Source: Alphaproteobacteria bacterium
GTDB lineage: Bacteria; Pseudomonadota; Alphaproteobacteria; Micavibrionales; Micavibrionaceae
Reading direction: 5' to 3'
Length of the DNA: 64,000 nucleotides
Assembly: GCA_013215815.1 (NCBI GenBank)
Contig: JABSQP010000003.1
Coordinates: 1 to 64,000, forward strand
The notes below the pieces were generated by a model. It saw nothing but the letters and a program-made list of their open reading frames with translations, made no database searches and was not told the origin of the DNA. The position numbers were made by a program, and so were the translations under genes. The number at the start of each line of letters is the position of its first letter. Within the stretch, counting starts at the first letter, position 1. Positions 33,570 through 42,417 of the stretch are shown here, piece by piece.

Positions 33570-35820
33570 TCAACCAAACTTATTGCTCTTTGGGAAACCA
33601 TTTGGTGGCATACGGCCAGCTTGTGCACGGTTACCAACCCATGGGTTTAGATCTTCAACGAGTGTCTCACCAGAACCGTATTTATAAGACAGCCCATCAT
33701 CCCACTTAAAGGTTTTAAAGTCAGCCAAACCGCCATCTTTATAACGCTGCAAGATAACACCGCGCCCTTTACCCATCTCTGGCACTTCTTCCAAAGCAAA
33801 CACAATCATCTTACGGTTACGACCAATCACAGCGATATGATCATGCCCTTCACCTATTGGCTTAGAGATTTTTGCCTCCACCTTGCCGGATACATTGAGG
33901 ATTTGCTTACCGTTCTTCGTTTGCGCTAAAACGTCTTCCATCTTCACGATGAAACCACGCCCATCATCAGCAGCAACTAACAGCTTCTCCCCAGGCTTAT
34001 ACACTTCCATATCCACAATATCGGCATCATTCGGCAAGTTCACGAGCAAGCGTAATGGCTCACCAAAACCACGCCCAGGGGGCAGCTCATCTCCGCCGAT
34101 TGTGTAGAAGCGCCCGTTCGATCCAAAAACAAGAATCTTATCCGTTGTTTGCGCTTCAATCACAAACTTACCGCGGTCACCGTCCTTATACTTAATGCCT
34201 TTTTGAGCGATGTCATGGCCCTTCATCGCCTTTACCCACCCCTTAGAAGAACAGATAACAGTGATTGGCTCTTTCTCGATCATTGCTTCTTCAATCGCAT
34301 CCACATCAACAGGTTCTAGCGCCTTACCAATTTTTGTACGGCGCTTACCAAGATCAGTTTTGGGACCGAATGTCTCTTGAAGCTCTTTGATTTGTTTTTT
34401 GATGACTGTCCATTGACGCGCTTCAGATTTAATCAGCTTTTCAAGCGTATCGCGCTCTTTAGAAAGCTCATCATGTTCGCCTTTAAGCTCGATCTCTTGA
34501 AGCTTGTTCAAAGAGCGTAAACGCATATTCAGGATTGCCTCAGCCTGAATTTCAGTAAGGCTAAATTCCTTCATCAACTCTTCTTTTGGCTTATCCTTTG
34601 TACGGATAATCTTGATGACCTTATCAACGTTCAAGTGAACGGTAAGCAAGCCTTCCAAAACTTCAATACGGTGAAGTACTTTTTCAAGGCGGTATTGTGA
34701 GCGGCGAACAAGCACTTCTTGCTGGTGATTGAGCCATGATTGGATCGCGCCTTTAAGGCCCATAACCTGTGGCACAAGCGCCAGTATCACTGTAACCCAG
34801 CACATTCAGATTCATGTTAAAGCGTGTTTCCAGATCTGTCGCACGGAAGAGCGCTTCCATCAGTAGCTCTGCCTCAACATTTTGACTACGCGGCACAAGA
34901 ACAATGCGGATATCTTCCGCGCTTTCATCACGAATATCATCCAGAAGTGGCAGCTTCTTAGATACAATCAGATCTGCGATCTTCTCAATCAAGCGTGACT
35001 TTTGAACTTGATAAGGGATTTCAGTAACAACGATTTGATACGTACCGCGTTTCCCCTCTTCGCGCTCCCATTTCGCACGCAGACGGAAAGAGCCTTTGCC
35101 CTCTTCATACGCCTTAACAATGTTTTCTTTTGGTTCCACAAGGAGGCCGCCTGTCGGGAAATCAGGCCCTTTGATCAAGGATGCCAGCTTCTTCGGCGAT
35201 ACATCATCTTCCAGCATCGCCAGCGCCGCGTCGCAGATCTCTGAAACATTAAACGGCGGAATGTTAGTCGCCATACCCACAGCAATACCGCTCGCCCCAT
35301 TGGCAAGTAGGTTCGGGAAAGCGCCCGGGAGAACAACCGGCTCATCTTCTGATCCATCATATGTTGGGCGGAAATCAACGGCGTTCTCATCAATGCCTTT
35401 GAGCATAAGTTGCGCAACCGCAGTCAGCTTGGCCTCCGTATAACGCATTGCCGCCGCGTTATCACCGTCAATGTTACCAAAATTACCCTGACCATCGACC
35501 AATGGATAGCGCACAGCAAAATCTTGCGCGAGGCGCACCATCGCATCATAAACGGAAGAATCACCATGCGGGTGATATTTACCAATCACGTCACCGACAA
35601 CACGCGCAGATTTCTTTGGCGCGCCTTCAGGCTTCAAATTCAATTGATACATCGCGTAAAGCAAACGGCGGTGTACCGGCTTCATGCCATCACGCACATC
35701 CGGCAGCGCACGATCCATAATCGTAGACAGTGCATAGGATAAATAACGCGTTGATAGGATCTCTCCCATCTGCTGATCGATAATCTGAGGTTCGAAGTCG
35801 GGTTCTTTTTTCTTAGCCAT
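33570..35820 (-). pseudogene. parC: DNA topoisomerase IV subunit A, frameshifted in this sequence
   Basis: Decatenating type II topoisomerase subunit. The first frame (34753-35820) has [40 protein letters not shown] and [20 protein letters not shown] with the active-site Tyr. The second frame (33570 to about 34790) resumes [20 protein letters not shown] and EVLVRRSQYRLEKVLHRIEV and carries the C-terminal domain. The two meet between about 34760 and 34805, with a net extra base (or two missing). Repaired length is about 749 residues, normal for Par[19 protein letters not shown] and the short C-terminal domain favour ParC over GyrA. Because parC is normally essential, sequence error is likely. 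Confidence 0.88.
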
Positions 35821-35890
35821 GCAGCGTTTCTAACGCGTAGAACGCCTTGTAGCAAGGGTTCAACGCGCTTTTAGCCACAAAACATTGTAT

Positions 35891-36286
35891 TTAATTTACG
35901 CTTAAATGCCCAAAGCCCAATTTAATTTCTACATGTTTCTGCCCATCAACATCTGTAGATGATATCGTAAATTGGGGCGCGCCGAACTCAACATCTTCTG
36001 TTGGAGAGTCTGTTTCTGCACAATAGGCATCAAACGCATGCTTTAGCCCGGCATTAACACCAGCCATTTCTCTTTGAGATGTTCGGATGAATAGCTCTAT
36101 ATCTGAAGAAGGTAGATCAATTTATGTAACTGAAAAACCATTGCCAATTTCAACAATTACTAAACCTTCAGGATCATCAGAATTCTCCATAGCAATGCTA
36201 TCCATGATGTCGTTAGCGGTTAGACCTTCAAAAAGTTCTGTTAAAATGGGCGTATCTAGTATTTCGACGCGTGTTCTTAAAAGCAT
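35891..36286 (-). pseudogene. Orphan protein with an internal TAA (131 codons)
   Basis: The frame from 36286 reads VEILDTPILTELFEGLTAND and VIVEIGNGFSVT, meets TAA at 36122-36124, then continues without interruption IDLPSSDIELFIRTSQREMA, GVNAGLKHAFDAYCAETDSP, DVEFGAPQFTISS and GQKHVEIKLGFGHLSVN to the true stop at 35891. Codon character is the same on both sides, so a single nonsense change, sequence error or readthrough is the simplest reading. A leaderless-type promoter precedes it. Function unknown. Confidence 0.6.
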
Positions 36287-36292
36287 TAGACA

Positions 36293-36320
36293 TATATAAA
36301 AAATAAATAAGTTATGTCAA
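36293..36320 (-). promoter_or_regulatory. TTGACATAAC promoter of the 35891 gene
   Basis: Minus-strand TTGACA (36315-36320), 16-base spacer beginning TAAC, TATATA (36293-36298), then six bases to the ATG at 36286. Confidence 0.6.
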
Positions 36321-36337
36321 ACAATTTGTGTCAGAAT

Positions 36338-36748
36338 TTATATATCAGCAATCTCTACAGGCTTGCGATCCTCATCAATCGCAACGAAAGTAAACACGCC
36401 TTCCGTCACTTTGCGTGAGTCTTCAACCTTTTTGGCGCGCGCGCGTGCCCATGATTCCACATGTACAGCGACAGATGTTCGCCCCGTGCGCACGATTTCG
36501 GTATAAAAGCTCACCTCATCACCAACAAAGACAGGCTGGTGAAAGCTCATACTATCCACACTCACCGTAACCACGCGGCATTTAGCCAGTGTTGTTGCCT
36601 CAGACGCGCCTGCCAAATCCATTTGTGATAGCAGCCACCCGCCAAAAATATCTCCATAGGCGTTTGTATCACCCGGCAAGGGAACAACACGAAGTGTTGG
36701 TGCTTTTTGTGGCGGTTGCGCTGAATTATTTTTATCTAGTTCGCTCAT
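36338..36748 (-). CDS. Acyl-CoA thioesterase, YciA-type hotdog fold
   Basis: A 136-residue acyl-CoA hydrolase. TNAYGDIFGGWLLSQMDLAG contains the conserved GGW.LSQMD catalytic segment. VSVDSMSFHQPVFVGDEVSF and VESWARAR are standard for the YciA/BFIT group. Likely cleaves medium or long acyl-CoAs; the substrate is not known. It lies 15 bases after a membrane protein gene downstream of recO, so recO, that gene and this one may form one unit. Confidence 0.88.
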   Translation of the reverse strand: MSELDKNNSAQPPQKAPTLRVVPLPGDTNAYGDIFGGWLLSQMDLAGASEATTLAKCRVVTVSVDSMSFHQPVFVGDEVSFYTEIVRTGRTSVAVHVESWARARAKKVEDSRKVTEGVFTFVAIDEDRKPVEIADI

Positions 36749-36763
36749 GATTCAATCATATCC

Positions 36764-37120
36764 TTATAATTTATCTATTGGATAATCCATGGAAGTATGA
36801 AGTCTTGTATTATGACACTCTATAGCCCCCAATTCTCTTTTAGCCCGACCAATATAATATCTTCTTAAAAAGAAATGCAGCAAAAGAAAGATTGTCGGCA
36901 TCGGCAGCAATAATATTGCCTTAAACCAATAGTTATCATACGCAGCAATTCCACGATCATGAAAAACGACAAAGCCACAATTAACAACAGCTAAAATAAC
37001 AAACAACTTCGTCATAGCCCCTAATCGCTGTTTCCACTGAAACTCTTCAGCTTGCTTAAAGTAAAAAACATAACGTTCTACCTTCTTACTATCGTTTGCA
37101 GGCTGATCATTTAATTGCAT
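36764..37120 (-). CDS. Small membrane protein of unknown function (118 aa)
   Basis: Two transmembrane helices, LFVILAVVNCGFVVF near 39-53 and AILLLPMPTIFLLLHFFL near 66-83, followed by a basic loop RRYYIGRAKREL and a soluble tail. The start MQLNDQPAND overlaps the end of recO by 14 bases; an upstream start would extend further into recO and is less likely. Unrecognised. It is in line with recO and the thioesterase gene. Confidence 0.6.
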   Translation of the reverse strand: MQLNDQPANDSKKVERYVFYFKQAEEFQWKQRLGAMTKLFVILAVVNCGFVVFHDRGIAAYDNYWFKAILLLPMPTIFLLLHFFLRRYYIGRAKRELGAIECHNTRLHTSMDYPIDKL

Positions 37121-37847
37121 TTTGAATCCTATCGTGAAAAAGCAAGCGCGCATCAGGCACGCCTTTTGTGTGATGGGCGTAGACCCAATGCTGTAAAAAA
37201 TGCCCTGTCATCTTTAGGCCCAATGCAACATCTTGCATCTCACCGGCACCATCGCCGCGCATATTTTCTGAACGCAAAAAATCCGGTAATAACAAAAGCT
37301 TATCCCTATAAGGCTCAGATTCCTCTTCACTGACGGCGCGGCCTGATTTTGGGCTCACATGCGTCAACGTTGTCGGATCACCATTCGCTGCGCACTTATC
37401 AAGCTCTAAACGAAAGCCAAGCTCTTTTAGTAAAGCAATTTCCCACATCACGTAAGAAACAGCCCAATAATCGTCCTCTAAGGCCTCCATCAATTGCAAC
37501 AGACCGTGATAAAGACCCGCATGCCCTTCTCTCTCCGGCAATGCCGTATCACATAAACTGCACGCTGATAACAACGCGCCGAGCTTCAATGAATCATCGA
37601 GTATCCCTGCAGGCAATCCACCTTCAGGCTCTAAAGAATAGGTCCCTAAACTATCCGCTACGCGCGCACTCCACTCACATTTCACATGTGAGCCTGGCTC
37701 TAGCATGGGGCGTTTTGTTTTGCTCTGCGCACCATGGACATACCCCGCATGGCGGCCATTCTCTTCGGTTAACAGCGCAACAACCGCGCCCCCTTCCCCA
37801 TGAGCGCGCGCACTTAAAACGATGCCTTGATCTGTCCATCTTTCCAT
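37107..37847 (-). CDS. recO: DNA repair protein RecO
   Basis: Recombination mediator that loads RecA with RecR, 246 residues from MERWTDQGIVLSARAHGEGG. The OB-fold start is typical (ALLTEENGRHAGYVHGAQSK, VKCEWSARVADSLGTYSLEP). The helical C-terminal part contains WEIALLKELGFRLELDKCAA and YVSPK-like TLTHVSPKSGRAVSEEE. An upstream ATG at 37865 would add six residues and touch the divergent dehydrogenase gene, so MERW is preferred. Confidence 0.93.
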   Translation of the reverse strand: MERWTDQGIVLSARAHGEGGAVVALLTEENGRHAGYVHGAQSKTKRPMLEPGSHVKCEWSARVADSLGTYSLEPEGGLPAGILDDSLKLGALLSACSLCDTALPEREGHAGLYHGLLQLMEALEDDYWAVSYVMWEIALLKELGFRLELDKCAANGDPTTLTHVSPKSGRAVSEEESEPYRDKLLLLPDFLRSENMRGDGAGEMQDVALGLKMTGHFLQHWVYAHHTKGVPDARLLFHDRIQNAIK

Positions 37848-37863
37848 GTAAAAGAGTATAACC

Positions 37864-38856
37864 ATGAGTGATATTAAAATCGACGACTTAAGAGACCTTT
37901 GTGAGAGGGCATTAACAAAAAAAGGCGTTTCGCAGGAACACGCCTCTATTGTGGTTGACCATTATCTTGAGAATGAATTATCCGGCAAGACATCTCATGG
38001 CATGGTTCGCGTAGTGCAAGTCGCCGGTGCTATTGATGATATGGCGCTACCTGATCAAGCGCCCTCGGTGGAAAGCGATACTGGCAATACATTGGTTATC
38101 AACGGTAACATGAATCTTGGCCCAGTAGTCGGAAAGCGTGTCATGGAAGAATCCATTAAGCGCGCGAAAGAACACGGGCTTTCCTTCGTCGCGACAAAAA
38201 AATACTTTGGTAACACTGGCAGTATGGCCTATTACATGCGCCGCCTTGCGGATCAAAACCTCATCGGCCTCATGAGCTGTAGCTCTGAATGTATGGTTGC
38301 TGCGCCATCTGGGAAAGATCGATTGCTGGGAACAAACCCCATTGGACTTTGTGTGCCTAGTGAGGACGGAAATCATTTCATCGCTGATTTTGCTACATCA
38401 GCAATAGCGTTTGGTAAAATATTGGCAGGTATGGACAAAGGTGAGCCTGTCCCTGAAGGCTGCATCATTGATAAAGACGGTAATCCATCAACAAACCCGA
38501 AAGACGCCGCTAAAGATGGGGCTATTCTGCCACTAGCCGATTACAGAGGCTTTGCACTTGGTTTATTCGTTGAAATGATCAGCATGATGGTGGGCGGAGA
38601 AGTCCTGCACAACCAAACCTACGGGAAAGATGGCCTCTTCATTATTGCAATAGATCCTGCAAAAATGCGTCCAGACTTTGTAGCTAACGCAAAAGCCGTA
38701 CTACAACAAATGCGCAGCAGCGCTCCAGCTCCCGGACATAACCATGTAAGCCTGCCAGGTGATCGCTCCCTTCAAAAATTAAATGCCTCGACTGAACGCG
38801 GCACAATAGATGTTGCCGACAAAACTTTGGCCAATATTAAGGAATTAGCCGCATGA
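37864..38856 (+). CDS. Malate/L-lactate dehydrogenase family oxidoreductase
   Basis: A 330-residue member of the Ldh_2 family (sulfolactate, ureidoglycolate, malate and imine reductases), with a fold distinct from classic lactate dehydrogenase. Motifs are ENELSGKTSHGMVRV (catalytic His), KYFGNTGSMAYYMRRLADQN, LLGTNPIGLCVPSEDG, FIADFATSAIAFGKI, and LPLADYRGFALGLFVEMISM with LGGA-like GGEVLHN. The substrate is not determinable. It overlaps the aspartate-dehydrogenase-like gene by four bases, so the two work together, and it diverges from recO by 16 bases. Confidence 0.85.
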   Translation: MSDIKIDDLRDLCERALTKKGVSQEHASIVVDHYLENELSGKTSHGMVRVVQVAGAIDDMALPDQAPSVESDTGNTLVINGNMNLGPVVGKRVMEESIKRAKEHGLSFVATKKYFGNTGSMAYYMRRLADQNLIGLMSCSSECMVAAPSGKDRLLGTNPIGLCVPSEDGNHFIADFATSAIAFGKILAGMDKGEPVPEGCIIDKDGNPSTNPKDAAKDGAILPLADYRGFALGLFVEMISMMVGGEVLHNQTYGKDGLFIIAIDPAKMRPDFVANAKAVLQQMRSSAPAPGHNHVSLPGDRSLQKLNASTERGTIDVADKTLANIKELAA

Positions 38857-39635
38857 AAAATGACATTAAAATAGGTGTCGCCGGATGCGGCGCTCTCGGG
38901 TCAATTGTTGTAAACGCTCTAAACGATGGCATAGAAGGGTTTGATTTTGTTGGAATTTCAGACATTACCAATCCAAACGTTAATGCACCGAATATGAGCT
39001 TTGAAGACTTGGCCGAACAATGCGACTGGGTGGTTGAATGTTTGCCACCAAAGATCGTGCCCGAACTAGCAGAGATCGTCTTAGATAAAGGTAAAACGCT
39101 CATCATGATCAGTGCGTGTGCTATTTTACTCTATCCTGAATTATATGAGAAAGCACAAAACGCAAAAGGACGTGTTCTCGTTCCTTCTGGCGCCTTATCA
39201 GGATTAGATGCGGTGGCTGCGTTAAATTGCGCGGGAATTGATAACGCGACGATTGCCACAACAAAGCCACCAAAAGGATTAAGCGGAGCGCCATATATTG
39301 TAGAAAACAACATTGATTTAGATAACTTAACTGAACCGAAAATGATCTTTAAAGGAAACGCTTTTGAGGCGGCCAAAGCTTTCCCCGCTAACGTTAATGT
39401 AGCAGCTACCTTGAGTTTAGCAGGCATCGGGCCTGACAAGACGCAAGTGGAAGTCTGGGCAGATCCTAACGCACAAGGCAATGCCCATAAGATTACTGTA
39501 CAAGGCGGAACAAGTACGATTACATCTGAGGTTCTAAACCTGCCAGATCCAAGTAACCCGAAAAGTTCGCAACTAGCCGGTTACTCCATTGTCGCCTTCC
39601 TCAAAAAACAAGCTGGTAAAATTCAGGTCGTTTAA
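38853..39635 (+). CDS. Aspartate dehydrogenase-like protein (NadX family)
   Basis: A 260-residue NAD(P)-binding oxidoreductase. The Rossmann motif is IGVAGCGALGSIVVNAL. A DUF108-type C-terminal domain has FPANVNVAATLSLAGIGPDK, TQVEVWADPNAQGNAHKITV and GYSIVAFLKKQAG, as in L-aspartate dehydrogenases. NadX can supply iminoaspartate for NAD synthesis, but no nadA/nadC is nearby, and pairing with an Ldh_2-type enzyme suggests a separate amino- or imino-acid pathway. Translation is coupled to the upstream gene through an ATGA overlap. Confidence 0.8.
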   Translation: MKNDIKIGVAGCGALGSIVVNALNDGIEGFDFVGISDITNPNVNAPNMSFEDLAEQCDWVVECLPPKIVPELAEIVLDKGKTLIMISACAILLYPELYEKAQNAKGRVLVPSGALSGLDAVAALNCAGIDNATIATTKPPKGLSGAPYIVENNIDLDNLTEPKMIFKGNAFEAAKAFPANVNVAATLSLAGIGPDKTQVEVWADPNAQGNAHKITVQGGTSTITSEVLNLPDPSNPKSSQLAGYSIVAFLKKQAGKIQVV

Positions 39636-39657
39636 ACTAATTTCCATGAAATTAGTT
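39635..39657. repeat. Perfect inverted repeat AACTAATTTC-CAT-GAAATTAGTT
   Basis: Ten-base perfect arms (39635-39644 and 39648-39657) around three bases. The right arm overlaps the -35 box (TTGACT) of the next gene, and the left arm touches the upstream stop codon. AT-rich with no following T-run, so an operator-like site is as likely as a terminator. Confidence 0.5.
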
Positions 39658-39684
39658 GACTATTACACGCAATTTAATTATGTA
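39656..39684 (+). promoter_or_regulatory. Promoter of the 39694 gene
   Basis: TTGACT (39656-39661), 17-base spacer, TATGTA (39679-39684), then nine bases to the ATG at 39694. The predicted leader is 0-4 bases and the -35 lies in an inverted repeat. Confidence 0.5.
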
Positions 39685-39693
39685 AAAAGTTAA

Positions 39694-40284
39694 ATGGTAA
39701 CAGAGGCTACAGTAACAGAACAACAGCTCTTAAAACGAGTTGAAGAAACAGCGGAAAGACTCAGAGTTTTGCTGGAGACACCTGATTTCCAGCTAACACT
39801 TATCGTCTCACCTGATGAAAAATTAAAAAAAGACTGGAGAAAACAATTTAATGATAATGAAGATGGCTGGCATTGGGACACCTATATTCATGGGTTAGAA
39901 GGAGTCACCAGTAAGTTTATAGTAGCGGCCTATCAAGGAGAAACCCTTACTGGACTTTGTCTCTACAATAGGCCATTTACGAGCCCTGAGAGATTGAACA
40001 TTCAAGCAATCGAAGGAAAGAGGAGACATAACCCATTAAAAGGCTACACAACGCCGATATTTAATCAGCTTTCTGTTGCAATCGCTAAAAAACTAAGCCT
40101 ACGAGAAATTGGTGTTTTGGGACCTGAACCAAATACGGTAGATCGACACACAAGAGTAATTGATTACCAAAAAGATGGGCAACATCTAGTCGCCCAAATT
40201 GATGAAAATACCCAAGTCAATTGGAACGCACAGTTCGAACATCAAAAAGCAAAAGGACTTTATGTGCCTAGGCATGCTCGATAG
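39694..40284 (+). CDS. Orphan protein of unknown function (196 aa)
   Basis: A soluble protein. KFIVAAYQGETLTGLCLYNR near 76-95 and YTTPIFNQLSVAIAKKLSLR near 117-136 weakly recall an acetyltransferase-like fold, but no acetyl-CoA loop (Q/RxxGxG/A) is seen, so no assignment is made. The 3' end overlaps folP by 17 bases in convergent orientation. The mRNA is probably leaderless or nearly so. Confidence 0.6.
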   Translation: MVTEATVTEQQLLKRVEETAERLRVLLETPDFQLTLIVSPDEKLKKDWRKQFNDNEDGWHWDTYIHGLEGVTSKFIVAAYQGETLTGLCLYNRPFTSPERLNIQAIEGKRRHNPLKGYTTPIFNQLSVAIAKKLSLREIGVLGPEPNTVDRHTRVIDYQKDGQHLVAQIDENTQVNWNAQFEHQKAKGLYVPRHAR

Positions 40285-41095
40285 CGCGCCAGATATCAAA
40301 AGCTTGTCGCGTTTCGGCAACATCGTGCACACGAAAAAGTTGAACACCTTTTTCATATCCATGCAGGATAGAGGCGAGAGAACCAGCTAATCGCTTGTCC
40401 TCAGGTGTACCTGAACATATCTTTTCGATGAAACTTTTACGAGATGTACCAAGAAGTACAGCGCACCCTAAATTATGAAATTTATCAATGTTTTTTAATA
40501 TCTTAAGATTGTCTTCTAAAGTCTTACCAAAACCAATACCAGGATCGATCACGATGTTTTTCTTTTCGATTCCTGCATCTACGCATGCTGATACGCGCTC
40601 TTCTAGGTAAGCATAAACCTCATCAACCACATTGTCATATTCAGGACGATCTTGCATGGTCTCTGGTGACCCCTGCATATGCATCAACATGACCGGTACC
40701 TGTGCCTTTGAAACTACAGATAAAGATTGAACATCATGTGTTAAGGCACTTATATCATTTATAATATCAGCGCCGGTATTGATCGCTTTTTGCATCGTGT
40801 CAGCATGGCGGGTATCGATAGAAATAAGAGTAGAACTACCCGCATCTCGAATTCCCTTTATAACTGGTAATACACGCCCTTGCTCCTCTTCTGGTGTCAC
40901 AGCTTTTGCCCCAGGGCGCGTTGACTCACCTCCTATATCAAGGATATGCGCGCCGTCTTCAGCTAATTGAAGGGCATGTTTAATCGCCTTATTAGGATCA
41001 ATAAATTCACCGCCATCTGAAAAACTGTCGGGCGTCACATTAACTACGCCCATAAGGATCGGTTCACCACTTTGCGGATTTAAAAAATCAATCAT
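40268..41095 (-). CDS. folP: Dihydropteroate synthase
   Basis: Joins pterin pyrophosphate and p-aminobenzoate in folate synthesis; sulfonamide target. It has 275 residues. Motifs are LMGVVNVTPDSFSDGGEF, HILDIGGESTRPGAKAV, INDISALTHD, PVMLMHMQGSPETMQ, IVIDPGIGFGKTLEDNLKIL and LLGTSRKSF. folK overlaps its start by four bases (coupled). Confidence 0.97.
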   Translation of the reverse strand: MIDFLNPQSGEPILMGVVNVTPDSFSDGGEFIDPNKAIKHALQLAEDGAHILDIGGESTRPGAKAVTPEEEQGRVLPVIKGIRDAGSSTLISIDTRHADTMQKAINTGADIINDISALTHDVQSLSVVSKAQVPVMLMHMQGSPETMQDRPEYDNVVDEVYAYLEERVSACVDAGIEKKNIVIDPGIGFGKTLEDNLKILKNIDKFHNLGCAVLLGTSRKSFIEKICSGTPEDKRLAGSLASILHGYEKGVQLFRVHDVAETRQAFDIWRAIEHA

Positions 41096-41598
41096 AGAGA
41101 GACACCTTCCAACTTTTCTGCTTCCTGATCAGCAGGTAAATCATGAACCATCTTTTTAATATTTTGACCTGATATTGGATGAGTCCAATTTTGAGAAATT
41201 TCTTCTAATGGACTAAGAACAAATGATCTTTCATGCATCCGCGGGTGAGGAACAATGAGACGTTCTGCTTCTTTAATAACGTCGTTATTGTAGGCAATCA
41301 AATCCAAATCAAGAAGCCTCGGGGCGTTCTTATAACTACGCACACGCCCAAAATCCTCTTCAATATTCAGCATTACTTGTAAAAGATCGCTCGCAAGCAA
41401 GTTTGTTTCAACAGCTATTACAGCGTTGTGATAGTAAGGCACGTCAGGATCGAATGGCACGGGCGCGGTCAGCCAAATCGAAGATCTAGCAACAACACTA
41501 ATTCCAACGCTCTCAATAGCCCTCACAGCGATTCTGAGCGTATCTGCAGGCTCTCCAAAGCGGCTAGGAAGATTGGCGCCAAGGGCAATGATAATCAT
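41092..41598 (-). CDS. folK: HPPK, 2-amino-4-hydroxy-6-hydroxymethyldihydropteridine diphosphokinase
   Basis: Pyrophosphorylates the pterin that FolP uses. Its 168 residues are normal length. IALGANLPSRFG at the start, APVPFDPDVPYYHNAVIAVE, EDFGRVRSYKNAPRLLDLDL (catalytic Arg/Asp region) and VPHPRMHERSFVLSPLEEI are typical HPPK. It is first in folK-folP. folB is not adjacent. Confidence 0.96.
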   Translation of the reverse strand: MIIIALGANLPSRFGEPADTLRIAVRAIESVGISVVARSSIWLTAPVPFDPDVPYYHNAVIAVETNLLASDLLQVMLNIEEDFGRVRSYKNAPRLLDLDLIAYNNDVIKEAERLIVPHPRMHERSFVLSPLEEISQNWTHPISGQNIKKMVHDLPADQEAEKLEGVSL

Positions 41599-41629
41599 AA
41601 AAAATGCCTTCTGTTAAAAACGAAGGCAT
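41599..41629 (-). terminator. Rho-independent terminator of the DUF882 gene
   Basis: Stem ATGCCTTC/GAAGGCAT (41604-41611 and 41622-41629) with a ten-base loop, followed on the minus strand by TTTTTT-type sequence. It lies directly in front of the folK start codon. Confidence 0.8.
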
Positions 41630-41660
41630 CTTAGATAACTTTAACGACAGAATAAAGAGC

Positions 41661-42284
41661 TTAGCTGCCCCAACTGCGAACATCACCTGTATCAATATGA
41701 ATGAAATCGCTTCGAGAGTAATAACCAACCCCACCAGCACGAAGAGATTTTGCAATATCACGAAGGCGCGCCGTTGAATAACCATCCATATGAAAATCTA
41801 TAGCTTGACCACGCATGTGCAGTGATTTCTTCGCCACACCACCTGAAGCACGGCGTAGCTTTCTATTTGTTTCTGGGCAACGATAGCCAGACAAAACCTC
41901 TAGAGGATCTTTACGACCTGTTAATTTGCGAACCTGATAAAGGATATCCAACGCACGTGGATCCATCGGGTAGACTTTATTTGCACGATGATCACGAAGA
42001 ACATGGTTAATTTGATCAAAAGCATCTGGTAGGTATTTATCACCCACGCGGTAAACACCTGAGAAACTTTCGCCAGTATGAGCATTTCTAAACGCAAGGT
42101 GACGCGTTCCACCTTTACGCTGCGGCAAAGGTACCGCCAAAGCAGGAGAGGCTACAGCGGGTATTAAAACACCACCTAAAGTAGCTGCACCAATAGAGAG
42201 GAAAGAGCGACGGTCAACCGACCTGTCGATTAGCAAATCTGTTTCCTGATCTATATTTTGATCCATAGTAATTCCGTTTTCCAT
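41661..42284 (-). CDS. Tat-exported DUF882 (YcbK/peptidase M15-like) protein
   Basis: A 207-residue zinc D-Ala-D-Ala-carboxypeptidase-like protein. The Tat signal is VDRRSFLSIGAATLGGVLIP, ending near ASPALA. The metal-site motifs are HMRGQAIDFH (His...Asp) and FIHIDTGDVRSW. SGYRCPETNRKLRRASGGVA is conserved in the family. A start at 42284 (MENGITMDQ) has GGTGGG upstream and is preferred to 42302. It lies downstream of the L,D-transpeptidase gene on the same strand, the same pairing as ycbB-ycbK in E. coli, so a peptidoglycan-remodelling role is likely. Confidence 0.87.
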   Translation of the reverse strand: MENGITMDQNIDQETDLLIDRSVDRRSFLSIGAATLGGVLIPAVASPALAVPLPQRKGGTRHLAFRNAHTGESFSGVYRVGDKYLPDAFDQINHVLRDHRANKVYPMDPRALDILYQVRKLTGRKDPLEVLSGYRCPETNRKLRRASGGVAKKSLHMRGQAIDFHMDGYSTARLRDIAKSLRAGGVGYYSRSDFIHIDTGDVRSWGS

Positions 42285-42417
42285 TGTACCCACCATAAAC
42301 ACACCCCTAGCGTCAGTAAAACTTCTTTATTATTTTTTTGTTTGATTAGCAGGATTTTCTATCCGCTTAAGACCTTAAAGTAAAGAGGGAAAGAGAATTT
42401 CCCCGTATCTTCCCACA

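Noticed and set aside
37349..37861. Open frame of 170 codons on the plus strand inside recO
   Set aside because: Antisense to recO; translation is low-complexity and unlike any protein.
39694..40284. GNAT acetyltransferase assignment for the 196-residue orphan
   Set aside because: A beta-alpha pattern is only loosely similar and the acetyl-CoA-binding loop is not visible.
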